DNA of 64,000 nt from Gigantopelta aegis (lineage: Eukaryota > Mollusca > Gastropoda > Neomphalida > Peltospiridae): assembly GCF_016097555.1 (NCBI RefSeq), contig NC_054706.1, positions 29,590,775-29,654,774 on the forward strand. The letters are read 5' to 3'. Below are positions 11,203 through 23,000 of this stretch, piece by piece. The position numbers were made by a program, and so were the translations under genes. The stretch's first letter is position 1. Each line of letters opens with the position of its first letter. The notes beneath the pieces are model-generated. The model worked only from the letters and a program-made list of their open reading frames with translations, was not told the DNA's origin and did no database searches.

Positions 11203-11394
11203 TGCTCACATATAACGTAATATAGCACTTGCAGTATTATGTAAATTTCTAATGTACGGTACTTACATTGAATTTATATTCACTAAATATGCTGGTCATA
11301 ATTAATAATTTATGCTGCAATTCAAAATAATCAGTTAACTTGCAGTTTTAAATTAAAAGTTTGTTTAAGGGTAAATAAAATTTACACATATCAT

Positions 11395-11575
11395 CAAAAT
11401 GTGTTATAGTCTGTTCCAATAAAGGTCACAAATCTGTTTACTGACATCTTTATTTCAATTTCAAGAGTAAACACCACCTTGTACATCAGTGAGAGCCCAA
11501 ACAAGTAAATGCTAAATTAGGTGGAGTATCATTAAATAGGTATTTACAAAATATTTACTTGTCAGTTTAATATGA
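11395..11575 (-). repeat. Inverted-repeat partner of 9622-9830
   Basis: Reverse complement of the segment at 9622-9830, with about 10 per cent differences judged by eye. Confidence 0.8.
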
Positions 11576-11639
11576 AAGAAATAATTGACGAAAATAAGTT
11601 TTATTCTATTTCCGACACTAGGCCCTACTTTCTTTTCTT

Positions 11640-11715
11640 TCTTCTTTCTTCTTTCTTCTTTTTTTTTTTTTATTTTTTATTTATTTTTTTATTTTTTTTT
11701 TTTATTTTTTTTTAG
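11640..11715. repeat. T-rich low-complexity tract
   Basis: TTTCTTC repeats grading into T runs broken by single A. Confidence 0.95.
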
Positions 11716-11968
11716 TATCAGGTTTATAAAGCTTAAATTGCATGTTCTTTAGGTGATGCTAAATTGTGTAGGCTAAAGCGTCGTCTTTGTTTTTGATGTA
11801 CAAGTTTAGTCAGTTGTGGGTTGGAATCCCCGACTTGAACGCACAAAAAGTTCAAATTGCATTGTTCTCAACTGTAAATTCTTGAGAGAAAAAAATATAT
11901 ATAGTGTGACGTCACATGTATGGATTAAGATTTTAAAAGGTATTGTTGGCATTTGCTCAAATTTGTCA

Positions 11969-12236
11969 AAAACGGGACGTAGCCCAGTCTAGGATCGACA
12001 CCCGTCGATGGACACATTGGGCTATTTCTCGCTCTAGCCACGACTGGCATATTAAAGGATGTGATATGTGCTATCATATCTGTTGGATGGTTCATATAAA
12101 AGATCCCTTGCTACTAATGGGAAAATATAGCGGGTTTCCTCTATACTATATTACAAAATTTCTAAATGTTTGACACTGATTAGCCGATAATTAATAAATC
12201 AACGTGCTCTAGTTGTGTCGTTAAACAAAACAAACT
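11969..12236 (+). mobile_element. SINE, type B, with shortened head
   Basis: ACGGGACGTAGCCCAGTCTA is followed by a deletion, then the central block TTCATATAAAAGATCCCTTG and the tail AGCCGATAATTAATAAATCA, GTGTCGTTAAACAAAACAAA. The tail directly joins the right arm of the large inverted repeat. Confidence 0.88.
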
Positions 12237-12334
12237 TTTAACTGTTGATCCTACTCTTTCCCCACTAGATACCGCATTTCTCAACGTATAACTTCTCGTG
12301 ATGCAGAATATTTGCAAACACGTTATCCAAGTAC

Positions 12335-12369
<35 letters not shown>

Positions 12370-12602
12370 AGAGTGTCTGATAATCGTACGATTCTGAAGA
12401 TCGATTTTGCATATTTTAATACTTAAAATGTCTGTAACTATCTTCAATAGGTGTCATTTTGAAGAATCTTAACAAAACTTGCCTTTATTTCTAAACAATA
12501 GCGGGTTTTTATTGACGACAATAAACTTGTAAATGCCGTAAGCCAATTATTGCAGACGGGATCGCCATAATATATGTGTTTGTGTTATCACGTGACAAGA
12601 TC

Positions 12603-12712
12603 TGGGCCAGGTTTCACGAAGCGATCTTAGCACTAAGATGACCTTAGTGCATAAGGTAGCTATGCACTTAAGATGATCTTAGGGCTAAGATCGCTTTGTG
12701 GAACGGGGCCCA
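12603..12712. mobile_element. Hairpin MITE 1 inside the inverted-repeat arm
   Basis: TGGGCCAGGTTTCACGAAGC and GATCTTAG at the left mirror CTAAGATC and GCTTTGTGGAACGGGGCCCA at the right. The interior also repeats CTTAAGATGATCTTAG-like palindromes. It is absent from the sister arm, so it is an insertion. Confidence 0.8.
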
Positions 12713-12713
12713 G

Positions 12714-12828
12714 GGGCCTAATTAACAAACGTCTCTTAGGCTCTGCTAGACAACAAAGCATCCTCTTTGCAAGTCTTTTAGCATTGCACTGCGAGGTCGC
12801 AAAGTTGCTAGTTTAGTGAATTAGGCCC
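12714..12828. mobile_element. Hairpin MITE 2 next to MITE 1
   Basis: GGGCCTAATTAACAAAC at the left mirrors TTTAGTGAATTAGGCCC at the right. It lies almost directly against MITE 1 and is also absent from the sister arm. Confidence 0.7.
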
Positions 12829-13139
12829 TATATGTCGTTTTGAGCGAGGTTATCACGCAAAGCAATAGTAAATGATGAGAGATTTATATAAAAATTATTT
12901 GTAAGAAAGATTAATATTTTTAACATTGAAAACATTCGTCAATTTATACATTTCTTTAACATAATAATAGATATTAATTTTGTAAACAATAATCTGATAA
13001 TTTGCATAGGTAACCTAGAAGGAAATAAACCGCGATTCAGTTATGGTTTAGTTTAGACTTCAGCTGACGGCAAATAGTCTTGATGATACAAGGCGTTAGT
13101 TATAAGTAGACGTCAAAACAATGGGCCGTGTTGTTGATT

Positions 13140-13545
13140 GTCATAAATGACTGAATAGATAACCCATGACCCAATTGAAAATTCCTTACCTTTCGACCGA
13201 CCGTTCAAAATTGCGCCAAAATTTCCTTAACAAAATTGCGCACCACTTTCTCTTTGGCATTAACGGCTCCATTCAAATTCCATAGCACCACCACCACCAC
13301 CACCACCCGCCTGCTACCGATTCAATCGGGCTACTGGTGCTCCCTTGCACCTGCCAGTGCAGGCGGTCCCTCCTTCCCCTCCCCCCACCTTTCCTGTCAT
13401 GCCAAGGCCGGCTCTTGCGCCCACGACAGGCGTGCGCTACAACAGCTTGCTCTGAATGTGCACGTAAAACCCTATGACATGACATGACATGAAAATTCCA
13501 TGACTTTCCATGATTTCCATGACCCGTACGAACCCTGTATATCTG
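13140..13545. repeat. Dispersed element ending in CATGACCCGTACGAACCCTG, split by a type D repeat
   Basis: CATGACTTTCCATG and GACCCGTACGAACCCTG at 13499-13537 are the reverse complement of the start at 32378 (CAGGGTTTGTACGGGTC, GAAAGTTATGGAATTT). The type D repeat at 13317-13482 interrupts it. Confidence 0.55.
13317..13482 (+). repeat. Type D dispersed repeat
   Basis: GGGCTACTGGTGCTCCCTTG, CCAGTGCAGGCGGTCCCTCC, then CAGGCGTGCGCTACAACAGC and TTGCTCTGAATGTGCACGT. Copies occur at 59311-59497 (+), 44814-44940 (-) and, as an end fragment, 14526-14606 (-). Frames in it are not conserved between copies. Confidence 0.8.
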
Positions 13546-14279
13546 GCCACTGAATTACATCAAATTATTTGTATTAGACCACTATGTTAAAACAAAATCC
13601 TACCACTGGCAAATATACTCCTTTATTTCACTAAATCATATTGCACAATGGCCACCTGTGGGTCAGACTAGGTAACAGTTGCAGCGACTCCGGGCAGAAG
13701 AAAGGTGGAATTTCAGACACCGATGAATTAAAGGTCTTGTTGATTGTGGAGTTACTGGATATGTCAAAACATTTGGTAGCCCGGCGAACTACCGGGGTTA
13801 AACAACTGGTAGTCCGAGTGAGAAATCGGTAGCCAAAACATTCCGGGCTACCGCTAATGTCGAGCCCTGGATCATGCTTGCTGTAAGGTATATTGCTTTA
13901 ACTTAGTTTCAATTGCTTTGTAAAATGCTTCTTTTTTTTCTTTTTTTAAAGGGATACTCGCTTAAGGCTTTTGGACTGGTATGCATATTAAACGATATAT
14001 AATGCACATTATTGCTTAATATCAACAAGTATAGTCATATAGTTAATTAATAAAACTATCTCGTGGTATATATTCTTCCACAAAATAAATTTGTGCAATA
14101 AATAGGAAGCGAAAACAACGTTTGTGAAGTTCTGTATATTTATTACATACAGAAAATATATGAAAAGCGAATACTGAAGGGAACTGAGCTAGTATTTATC
14201 AAACAACTTAAGTTTTGAGACAATGGGGGAGAGGGGGATATGACAATGTGCGCTCTGCACTACACATACAGTTGTCGGA

Positions 14280-14303
14280 AACGGGGGGGGGGGGGGGGGG
14301 GGG
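14280..14303. repeat. Pure G run
   Basis: About 20 consecutive G. A pure C run follows at about 14421-14443, with AAACGG...TAATCC and CCTTACAAAAATGG flanks. Confidence 0.95.
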
Positions 14304-14444
14304 TAATCCATGTAAAAATGCGTAGTGATTTGTTTGGATAGCTGTTTGATAGTATGCTAATACGAACGTTGTTATCCAGATTCGGACATTTTTGTTTAAT
14401 TCGTACAAAAGCCAGCCTGTCCCCCCCCCCCCCCCCCCCCCCCC

Positions 14445-14935
14445 TTACAAAAATGGGAGCCCATACGCTTATGTGTCTCGTTCCAGCCAATACATCACGA
14501 CTGGTAGCCTACATGGGAATGGGAATGGGAAAGTTGTTTAACGTGCACATTCAGAACAAGCTGTTGTAACGCACGCCTGTTCTGGGCACAAGTACCGGCC
14601 GGGTGCATATAAAATATCCCCGATTGATACTAAGCACTGGCGTAGGAAGGGGGGGGGGGGGGGGGGGCGGGGTGAAGGAGGCATGTGCTCCCCCCACTTT
14701 GTGGGAGCAGTGAAGTTTGTTTTATATATATTTATACATGTATTTGTATATACATGTGCATATGTGTGTGTGCGCCCCCACTTTTTGGCACCTTCCTACG
14801 CTCATGCTAGTGGAAACATGTAGCGGGTTTCCTCTCAAACATAGTATGTCAGAATTTCCAAAATGTGTGGCATCCAACAGCCGATGATTAATAAATCAGT
14901 GTGCTGTAGTGGTGTTCAAACTAACTAAAAAAATT
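14445..14935 (+). mobile_element. SINE, type B, broken by two insertions
   Basis: TCTCGTTCCAGCCAATACAT and ACGACTGGTA, then GTGCATATAAAATATCCCC, and GCGGGTTTCCTCTCAAACAT with GCCGATGATTAATAAATCAG belong to one SINE. A type D end fragment (14526-14606) and a type E element (about 14637-14806) interrupt it. Confidence 0.75.
14637..14806. mobile_element. Type E short element with palindromic ends and G run
   Basis: CACTGGCGTAGGAAGG, a G run of about 18, a TATA-rich middle and CACCTTCCTACGCTCATG. The ends mirror each other, and it interrupts the SINE at 14445-14935. Confidence 0.65.
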
Positions 14936-16132
14936 CGTTTCTTTTTTTTAACTCATCTTGCCTAATTTATTTGGTTCAGTGCAACCTCAATATGTGAAAC
15001 AGGAAATTGCAGAGTTATTTCCCTTAACCGTAATGAGAAGCATCTGATCATTGTGACCTGTAATCCAAAAATGGGTAATTACGTTGTTTTATTTTGTGTC
15101 GTAATGTAGGACATCCATAAAATGGGTCATGCGCCACCATAATCACTGTTAAAGAATAATTTGTTTTAGTTGTACATGCAGTATGATCTGCAACAGTGTA
15201 TTCTTTAGCGCACATCTACCCGTTGCACAAAGAAACGAACGCATCCAGGCATTGGGTACCGTGTTGATATTCGAAATAAAGACTAGTTATAAAGTAAATT
15301 AGAAAAGCGGTTTGTACTTGATATAATTTATATCGTTGATGTACATTTTCCGCCGAAACAAACATCGTCTTGATACTAATGTACGTGACCAAAAGCGAAA
15401 AACAATACGCGTTGATGTCCTTGGCGGTATGCCGCCATTTTCGTTTTACTAATTGGTGCTATGATTTACCGCAAAATGCCTAAAAAAAAACCCACTGAGC
15501 ATAGCATCCAAAATAAAAGTTATAATACACTTTAATTTAAGGTATTTACTAGTATGTGTATTTTTAAACCAAGCCTTGCCCTTTATAGAATTAAACAGAG
15601 CTAAATCAGGAACAAATCAACGTGTTCAAATTCTACTTTATTTTATAACATTATTTTTAAAAAGAATAACTAAATAATTAAATTAATTGCTACAATTATG
15701 ATTATTTGATGAACCAACTTCATCATCAGATTCATGAAGTAAGAAACATTCTTTAAAGGGTGGCTAAACTCAAATAGGAGCCTCATGAGGAGTCATGTGT
15801 TTCAAAAATTAAACATGAAAATTATGGATAATTTTAGAATTACTGGAAAAAACCAAAGAGTTTTGCTACAATATTAAACTGGGGGCAGTCATCTTGCATC
15901 CTTTTTGGTAGCCACGTTCATAACAGCCGGACGGGAGTGATGTCACTGGTCAGCTCCTACTGCAGTAAGGAAATGTGGTACGAAGAAGACTTAAACCTAT
16001 GGCCTGACCTGATAAAAAGAAGCCACTAAATAAAGATGATTACGACTGAGCAATCATAGTCATATAAAACAACTATTAATGATAATAAATAAATAAATAA
16101 CAAAATAATAACACAAAAATAATAGTAACAAT
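14936..16132. other. No feature seen
   Basis: AT-rich; no exon with usable splice sites and no match to the repeat families described. Confidence 0.45.
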
Positions 16133-16148
16133 AATAACATAGCAATTA

Positions 16149-16534
16149 AAGAAAGAAATGTTTTATTTAACGACACACTCAACACATTTTATTTACGGTT
16201 ATATGGCGTCAGACATATGGTTAAGGACCACACAGATTTTGAGAGGAAACCCACTGTCGCCACTACATGGGCTACTCTTTCCGATTAGCAGCAAGGGATC
16301 TTTTATTTGCACTTCCCACAGACAGGATAGCAAAAACCATGGCCTTTGTTGAACCAGTTATGGAACACTGGTCGGTGCAAGTGGTTTACACCTACCCATT
16401 GAGCCTTGTGGAGCTCTCACTCAGGGTTTGGAGTCGGTATCTGGATTAAAAATCCCATGCCTCGACTGGGATCTGAACCCAGTACCTACCAGCCTGTAAA
16501 CCGATGGCCTAACCACGATGCCACCGAGGCCGGT
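16149..16534 (-). mobile_element. SINE type A, full length with target duplication
   Basis: Head ACCGGCCTCGGTGGCATCG at the right end, tail TTTCTTTC at the left. It is flanked by AACATAGCAATTAA (left) and AACATAACAATTAA (right), a 14-base duplication with one change, which marks a LINE-type reverse-transcription insertion. Confidence 0.95.
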
Positions 16535-16576
16535 AACATAACAATTAATGATAATAATAATAAACCACAGGTTTAA

Positions 16577-16946
16577 AGGGACAGACCCTAGTTTTTAAAC
16601 GCTACAGCATATTTTTCAGGGTTAGGGCCGTTTCTGATCACTGAAATCAAACATTACTTATATTTTATTCTTTAGATTATCCATTTCCGTACAACCGAAG
16701 TGTTTCTGGTCATCCTGGTGTTTCCAGTATAAAAAATGCACTTTTTATATTTTTAAAAATGCACGTGCGTCTGCGAAGTAGCGAGTTATTGATTCAAATT
16801 CTAGTCTATTTTTAAGGATATTTTCCGTTTTAACGTCACAGACTCTTCTTTCACTCTATTGTAACTTTATCCAAATGAGTTACAGGTTTGTAAATTAACT
16901 AAAGTTAGTGTCCATTTTTAATGGGTTAAAACTAGGGTTGGCGCCT
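16577..16946. mobile_element. TTAA-flanked MITE
   Basis: Ends AGGGACAGACCCTAGTTTTT and AAAACTAGGGTTGGCGCCT, with TTAA on each side. A relative in opposite orientation lies at 24582-25266. No coding capacity. Confidence 0.75.
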
Positions 16947-16989
16947 TTAACTCAATAGTCTGATAAAAAACCCACAAAAATAACGGTCA

Positions 16990-17640
16990 TAATTTCCTTC
17001 CAAAATTGCATGTCCCGCCATCATATCGGACATAAAATAAATTATTTTGATGTTAGTCTTGACATTGGATCGAAATGGTCATACATACTATATGAAATTA
17101 AAAGATTTTGTTGCTATTAATACTGATTAATTAAATTTGCCACACAATAACGAGATATAAATAACGAAAAATCATAAACACAAAAGAAAAAACACCCAAG
17201 ATGGCAGCCATTTCGCCCAAACTTGTAATTGGAAGAGTAATAAACACAATTCAGACAAATATTAATGTAAACACATATTTATTAATTTGCTTTAGCCATG
17301 TACATCTGGTGTTGCCACAGAATATGGCGGAAAATGTTTTTTTGTTGACACCGCGATGATGCCAACCATACGGCTGAGTGACAGCGATCTGCAGTAACAA
17401 GGCTCATATGCTTCAGCATTCCTGTTGTGACGCGTTTTTCACCACATGACTACCTGCTCACCAGGGGCATATTTACAGCATGGAAGAAAAATGTCTGCGC
17501 CCATTATATACCATAGCCGCACATTTGTTTCGTTGTATTGATTAAATATACCAATGATATTAAGTAATAATGTACATTAACTGTTGTTGAATATGCCTAC
17601 CAGGCCAAATGCCTTGCTTAACCTTTCCTTTAAATTGATT
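16990..17640. other. No feature seen
   Basis: AT-rich sequence with no recognised element or exon. Confidence 0.45.
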
Positions 17641-17649
17641 CAACTTATT

Positions 17650-17884
17650 TTCATGCTTATATCCAATTAAGGTTCAAGCACGCTGTCCTAGCACACACCT
17701 CAGCTATCTGGGCTGTCTGTCTAGGACAGTGGGTTAGTGATTAGTGAGAAGAGAAGAGGGTGTAGTGGTCTTACACCTACCCACTGAGTTGTTAAAACTC
17801 ACTCTGGTGGGAGCCGGTACCAGGCTGCGAACCCAGTACTTATATCCTGATGTCCGATGGCCAAACAACGACACCGCCGAGTCC
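17650..17884 (-). mobile_element. SINE, type F
   Basis: Minus-strand head GGCGGTGTCGTTGTTTGGCC with B-box-like GGGTTCGCAGCC, then CACTCTCTTC-type body and the tail CAATTGGATATAAGCATGAA equivalent (TTGAACCTTAATTGGATATA). Mildly decayed. Confidence 0.85.
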
Positions 17885-17889
17885 TTTAA

Positions 17890-18830
17890 ATTAATGGCAA
17901 GTTAGAGAGGGGCTGCAACACATACATATTTGTAATTTAATATACATATTTCATTTAAAGTGATGTATTCTAAAGTCCACACTTTACAAATTACCACACA
18001 CAAATCGTGAAAAAACTATTACAGTGACACAGATTCCACATACGAGACTGTAACGATGTCACCAATATCGACTTTGCTGAGATTGCATAGGGCAAAATAC
18101 AAGCAGTTTTCTGGAAAAATCTTTATTCTCGTTTTTGATCGGTAATTGCACTGCTAACAGTTTTTAAAATAACATATATATGAAAATAGCTGAGGTAAAC
18201 AATACTCGGAATACCTTGGTTGAAGTACAAGCACAAATCAAAGACCATGTCACTTAATAGAAATCCAATGTTGGCGCAATGTTCCTATTGTATACATATA
18301 CATGCTTATGCACTATATGTTGTATGATTCGTATTTCAAAAAAATAAAACATCACAGAGAGTAAACTATTTGTTGATTGTACATGTAAGTTTCAAAGAAA
18401 TAATAAAAACTAATGACTTTGACTTTGCAGAAGGCATACAAAATGTCACACGGGTGTGATTTTTTTAACTGTTATCTGATTTCAGCGTTTTTGTGTGCAA
18501 ACATGCCGTCATGAATTTTCACAAAGTAGATTTGATTTAATCTGAAATGCTGATAAATAACCTTTATTTAGGTATAGTATAAAGATTTCAGCTTTTTTAA
18601 AGAATCATTTCAGCTCATATTTTTTTAGTGGGTATCACATCCCTGGTCACATGGTCGCAAGCTCGGTCAGAAACAAAGTTGGCCTCGTTTACGCCAAGCT
18701 AAAATGGCTAAAACTGCAAACGACACCATGCGATGTTCGAAACATTTTATGAATTCGGATATCATTATGAAAACACAGCATTATGAGTCACCCGGCAGGC
18801 TAGTGGCAGTACAGGTACTCATTTGCCTCA
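17890..18830. other. No feature seen
   Basis: AT-rich; no supported exon. The missing upstream DPF exons were looked for here and not found. Confidence 0.45.
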
Positions 18831-18831
18831 C

Positions 18832-19534
18832 GGGGCGAGACATAGCCCAGTGGTAAAGTGCTCGCTTGATGTGCAGTTACCGGCCTCGGTGGCGTCGTGG
18901 CAGGCCATCGGTCTACAGGCTGGTAGGTACTGGGTTCGGATCCCAGTCGAGGCATGGAATTTTTAATCCAGATACCGACTCCAAACCCTGAGTGAGAGCT
19001 CCGGAAGGCTCAATGGGTAGGTGTAAACCACTTGCACCGACCAGTGATCCATAACTGGTTCAACAAAGGCCATGGTTTGTGTTATCCTGTCTGTGGGAAG
19101 TGCAAATAAAAGATCGCTTGCTGCCTGTCATAAAAAGAGTAGCCTATGTGGCGACAGCGGGTTTCCTCTAAAAAAATCTGTGTGGTCCTTAACCATATGT
19201 CTGACGCCATATAACCGTAAATAAAATGTGTTGAGTGCGTCGTTAAATAAAACACTTCTTTCTTTGATGTGCAGTTGGTCTGGGATCGATCCCCATCGGT
19301 GGGCCCATTGGGCTGTTTCTCATCACAGCCAGTGCACCATGACTCCTGTATCAAAGGCCGTGGTATGTGCTATTCTGTCTGTGGGATGGTGCATATAAAG
19401 ATCCATTGCGACTAATGGGAAAATGTAGCAGGTTTCCTCTCTATGACTGTGTCAGAATGACCATATGTTTGACATCCAATAGCCTATGATTAATAAATCA
19501 ATGTGCTCTAGTGGTGTCATTAAACAAAACAAAA
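18832..19534 (+). mobile_element. SINE, type B, split by a type A SINE
   Basis: GGGGCGAGACATAGCCCAG opens it. After the inserted SINE it resumes with GGTCTGGGATCGATCCCC, the central block TGCATATAAAGATCCATTG and the tail GTGTCATTAAACAAAACAAA. Confidence 0.92.
18879..19265 (+). mobile_element. SINE type A nested in the type B SINE
   Basis: A complete type A copy from ACCGGCCTCGGTGGCGTCGT to CACTTCTTTCTTT. The 11-base sequence GATGTGCAGTT lies at 18868-18878 and 19266-19276, a perfect target duplication, so type A moved after this type B copy. Confidence 0.97.
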
Positions 19535-19907
19535 CTGCATTCGCCTGACAGTTGGTTTGCCCATTTCAGGCGAGTGCATACATTTCTGCATGATCCCAGA
19601 TATTCATCATATTGTTCTGGAACACGTACCCTCCCCCACACACCCTCCCCCACAACACCACATACATTTTAATGAAGTTTCAGAGATGTCTACTAATGTC
19701 AGGACTTTTAATTGCGGGGTGAAAAACAGGAAATTTGGAAAACCGAAAGTACAACTCTTTTTTTTTTTTCTCTCTCTTTTTTTTTTTATCTTCACAGTTG
19801 CAGTTTCCCGTTTTTCTCATACAACCGAAACCGAAATGATTGAACGTTTAAGTTAACTGCACATCACTAATTATGAAGCATTTAAATATGTTTGTGCTTT
19901 CTAGCAG

Positions 19908-20033
19908 GAAAGAATGCTGAAAGTAAGCCAGTGCCAAATACTTACTGTGACTTCTGTTTGGGAGATGCTGCCAACAACAAGAAGACTAACAAGCCAGAAG
20001 AACTCATCTCATGTACAGACTGTGGCAGATCAG
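19908..20033 (+). CDS. DPF: DPF exon encoding the start of PHD finger 1
   Basis: The acceptor is TTTCTAGCAG just before 19908 (an alternative AG at 19903-19904 would add one codon); the donor is GTATTA at 20034. The exon encodes [17 protein letters not shown] through CTDCGRS plus the first base of a Gly codon, completed by GC of the next exon. Confidence 0.93.
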
Positions 20034-23000
20034 GTATTATTATATATATGCATAGAATTCTGTTCATTCTTTTTCTTAGTAATCTTACACACCTATTGGT
20101 GAGAACATCATTTGTTATTTTTGAAAACACATACTTATTAAAAAAATATATACATGCATTAACATTTTAAAAACATACGATTGGCTGCTACTAGGTGATG
20201 ACCAGGTCACCAATGCCATACCATCCAATCGATAACTCTGTGATGTACAAGATAACCAGAAATTGACTTGTCTGCGACAAACAAGTTAATTATAAGCACA
20301 AGAGCCATAAATAGGTTTTCGTTGGAAAAGGCATTTAAATTTATTTATTAAAACTGTGGGTTTATTTTCAGGATATGTAAGAAATAGAATACCATACAAT
20401 ATTTATGTTCATTAGATACCATTTATCTTACAACTGGATGTTTAAAAACATATCCATGTCGCTTTCACTCATTAGATATATTTTACAACAAATCGTTGTA
20501 AGATAAATGGTATCTAATGGCCACTCATGAATGTAGCATTCTCTATATATTCCTGTCACTCCGCATATACCACATACTCACTGTGTGGAACCAGTGGCGA
20601 AGCGTGGGTGGGGCCACAGTGTTCGAGATTAAAATTTTTGGCCAGGATCCCAGTTGGATACTAACATTTCAAAATCTGGTATCCCAACTGAGAATTTAGT
20701 ATTATATGGCATCCCGGTGGGATACTGGGTTCTTGAAGTCTGGTATCCAAAATTAAATTCTGGTATCCCCGGGATATCGAAATACCATTAATCTCGAACA
20801 CTGGGCCACCGGGGCGGTTGCCCTGGGCGCAAAATTATGGATTGGTGGAAGGGACTCGGGGAGTGCTAACGGTCCACTGGTTAGGGGGCGCAATACTTGC
20901 CTTGCCCCGGGCGCTGACAACCCACGCTACGCCACTGTGCCAACAATGGATACCGTATTGGTGCTGTTGTAATGACAAATCTTTGTAGCACAAGTACCGG
21001 AGACAAAATAATTATTAAAGTTTTGTCTTTTATTAATGACAATGTTGCAGGTCACTCACCATTATTCAAGTGCATATAAGTTCATATAACTTTGACATTG
21101 CATAACACATTACGCATAGCGCATTTCATTCATGAAAAATTTAAATTGGTACTGTACAGCGAATTGCTATGTACACCAGCTATTAGTAAATTTTTCAAAC
21201 ATTTAAATTTATTACTCGGAATTAACTGTTGGCGTATTTGTTTGTTAGAAGTCTTAAGTAAGGGTCTATAATTGATTTGTAACTTTTAAGTTATATGTTA
21301 AAACAATTTTATTATCACATTTTAATTATCGTGTCAAGATATATAGCAAGATTATAGCTAGAACAGTACCAACATCTGCTGTCAGTTCCATACAGTGACC
21401 GGCCTCGGTGGCATCATGGTTAGGCTATCGGTCTACAGGCTGGTAGGTACTGGGTTCGGATCCCGGTCGAGGCATGGGTTTTTTAATCCAGATACCAACT
21501 CCAAACCCTGAGTAGGTGTAAACCACTTGCACCGACCAGTGATCCATAACTGGTTCAACAAAGGCCATGGTTTGTGCTATCCTGTCTGTGGGAAGCGCAA
21601 ATTAAAGATCCCTTGCTGCTAATCGGAAAGAGTAGCCCATGTAGTGGCAACAGCGGGTTTCCTTCTAAATCTATGTGGTCCTTAACCATATGTCTGACGC
21701 CATATAACCGTAAATAAAATGTGTTGAGTGCGTCGTTAAATAAAATATTTCTTTCTTTCCATACAGTGACACTGTACATGTAGCACTTTGTTGGATATGG
21801 TCTGCTTGGTTTAGAACTACAGTACATTTTGATTTGAACATTTAAATCTGCCAGGGGTATAATAAGAACTGTTGTCAGTTATGTAGCAGTTGAGTAAAGT
21901 GCCATAATGACTTTATTTTTGCATTTTTTCCGGTCAAAATGTATGTCCCCACACAAAGTCTTTTGTCTGTATATATATATTCTTAGCTGAGAATGTTAGT
22001 TACAAAACCTGCAGGGATCGAAATTGCTTCCATCTCGATCACTTTTGGCCAGTGGTAATCATCACGGTCCAGAAGATGTAACATTTGTATGTGCCAGCCT
22101 GACAGACAGATAAGTTTTTGCAGACAAAAAACAAATCAGTGTTTTATTATCCCATTAAATTTTTTTTTGTAATATCAAAGACGAGGCGCTTTGAAATGAC
22201 ATCATGTTTTATTTGTATATCTTACAATGTGGAATCGACCATGGGTGGTGACTGGTCACATGGTATGTTTTGATTCAGCAGCCATATTTTTTAACCATGC
22301 CTAATCTTGCCGGCAAAATTAAGTTTTCTTCACTGAAAGTCGACTCAAGTCGCAGAGTTATTAGCAGCAGTGAGAAGTCGAAGTCACCATCATATTTTGG
22401 ACATAATCCGACTTCAAAAACAAAATAACAAAACAGATGTCAAGACCCCAATGTTTTTAGTGTCATAGTTCACTTGGCACCTTGTTGCAGTATGTCGGTT
22501 AGTGTTTTCACGTTGGCAGCAGTCTGTACATTAACGCATGTCACACTGTTTGCTGTGACCAGTCAGGCGTTGTTAATTCTCGGCCACATTCATTTTAGTT
22601 AAGCCAGAAAATACTAATTACTTTTATTTTAATATAACAATACATTATCAACTACTTAATAATAGCACATTTTTCATTAAAATACACTTCTTTAAAGGCA
22701 CAGTCCTGAGTTTGCTGCAATGTTTAAGATGTTATCGACTAACAGAGACTTTTTAACGATTGTAATTAAATATCAAATATATTTTCCTGCATAAAATATT
22801 AGTGGCTGTATATTAAACATGTTTCTGATCGTTCTAATTTTTTGTACTGGGTTAAATTTCGTTTTATTTCCTAAAATATATTTTTTCGTACGTACGAAAT
22901 TATTTTAAGACAAAATCCAGTTTGGGCTTCTTACAAATATTAAGATGACCAGAAACACATTGAATATACAGACACTGATATTCTAAATAAGAAAATATAT

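Larger units (their letters stand above)
12190..13035 (-). repeat. Right arm of the distant inverted-repeat pair
   Basis: Reverse complement of 5430-6010. It is longer because of a 34-base C run (12336-12369) and about 230 extra bases (12603-12828) made of two hairpin elements. Confidence 0.85.

Noticed and set aside
12265-12447. Frame with poly-glycine (also 14208-14490, 62122-62325)
   Set aside because: Produced by C/G homopolymers inside repeats.
18879-18960. tRNA gene call on SINE heads (also at 21398, 34363, 60653)
   Set aside because: A- and B-box-like motifs are present, but each is followed by the SINE body, and the copies carry target duplications. They are tRNA-derived heads, not tRNA genes.
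19745-19797. Strong pyrimidine tract and CACAG as a DPF acceptor
   Set aside because: The downstream sequence does not continue the DPF protein, and the TTTCTAGCAG acceptor at 19907 does.
6694-19900. Search for the DPF C2H2-finger exon and requiem-domain exons
   Set aside because: No segment with the expected Cys/His pattern and splice sites could be read; left unannotated.
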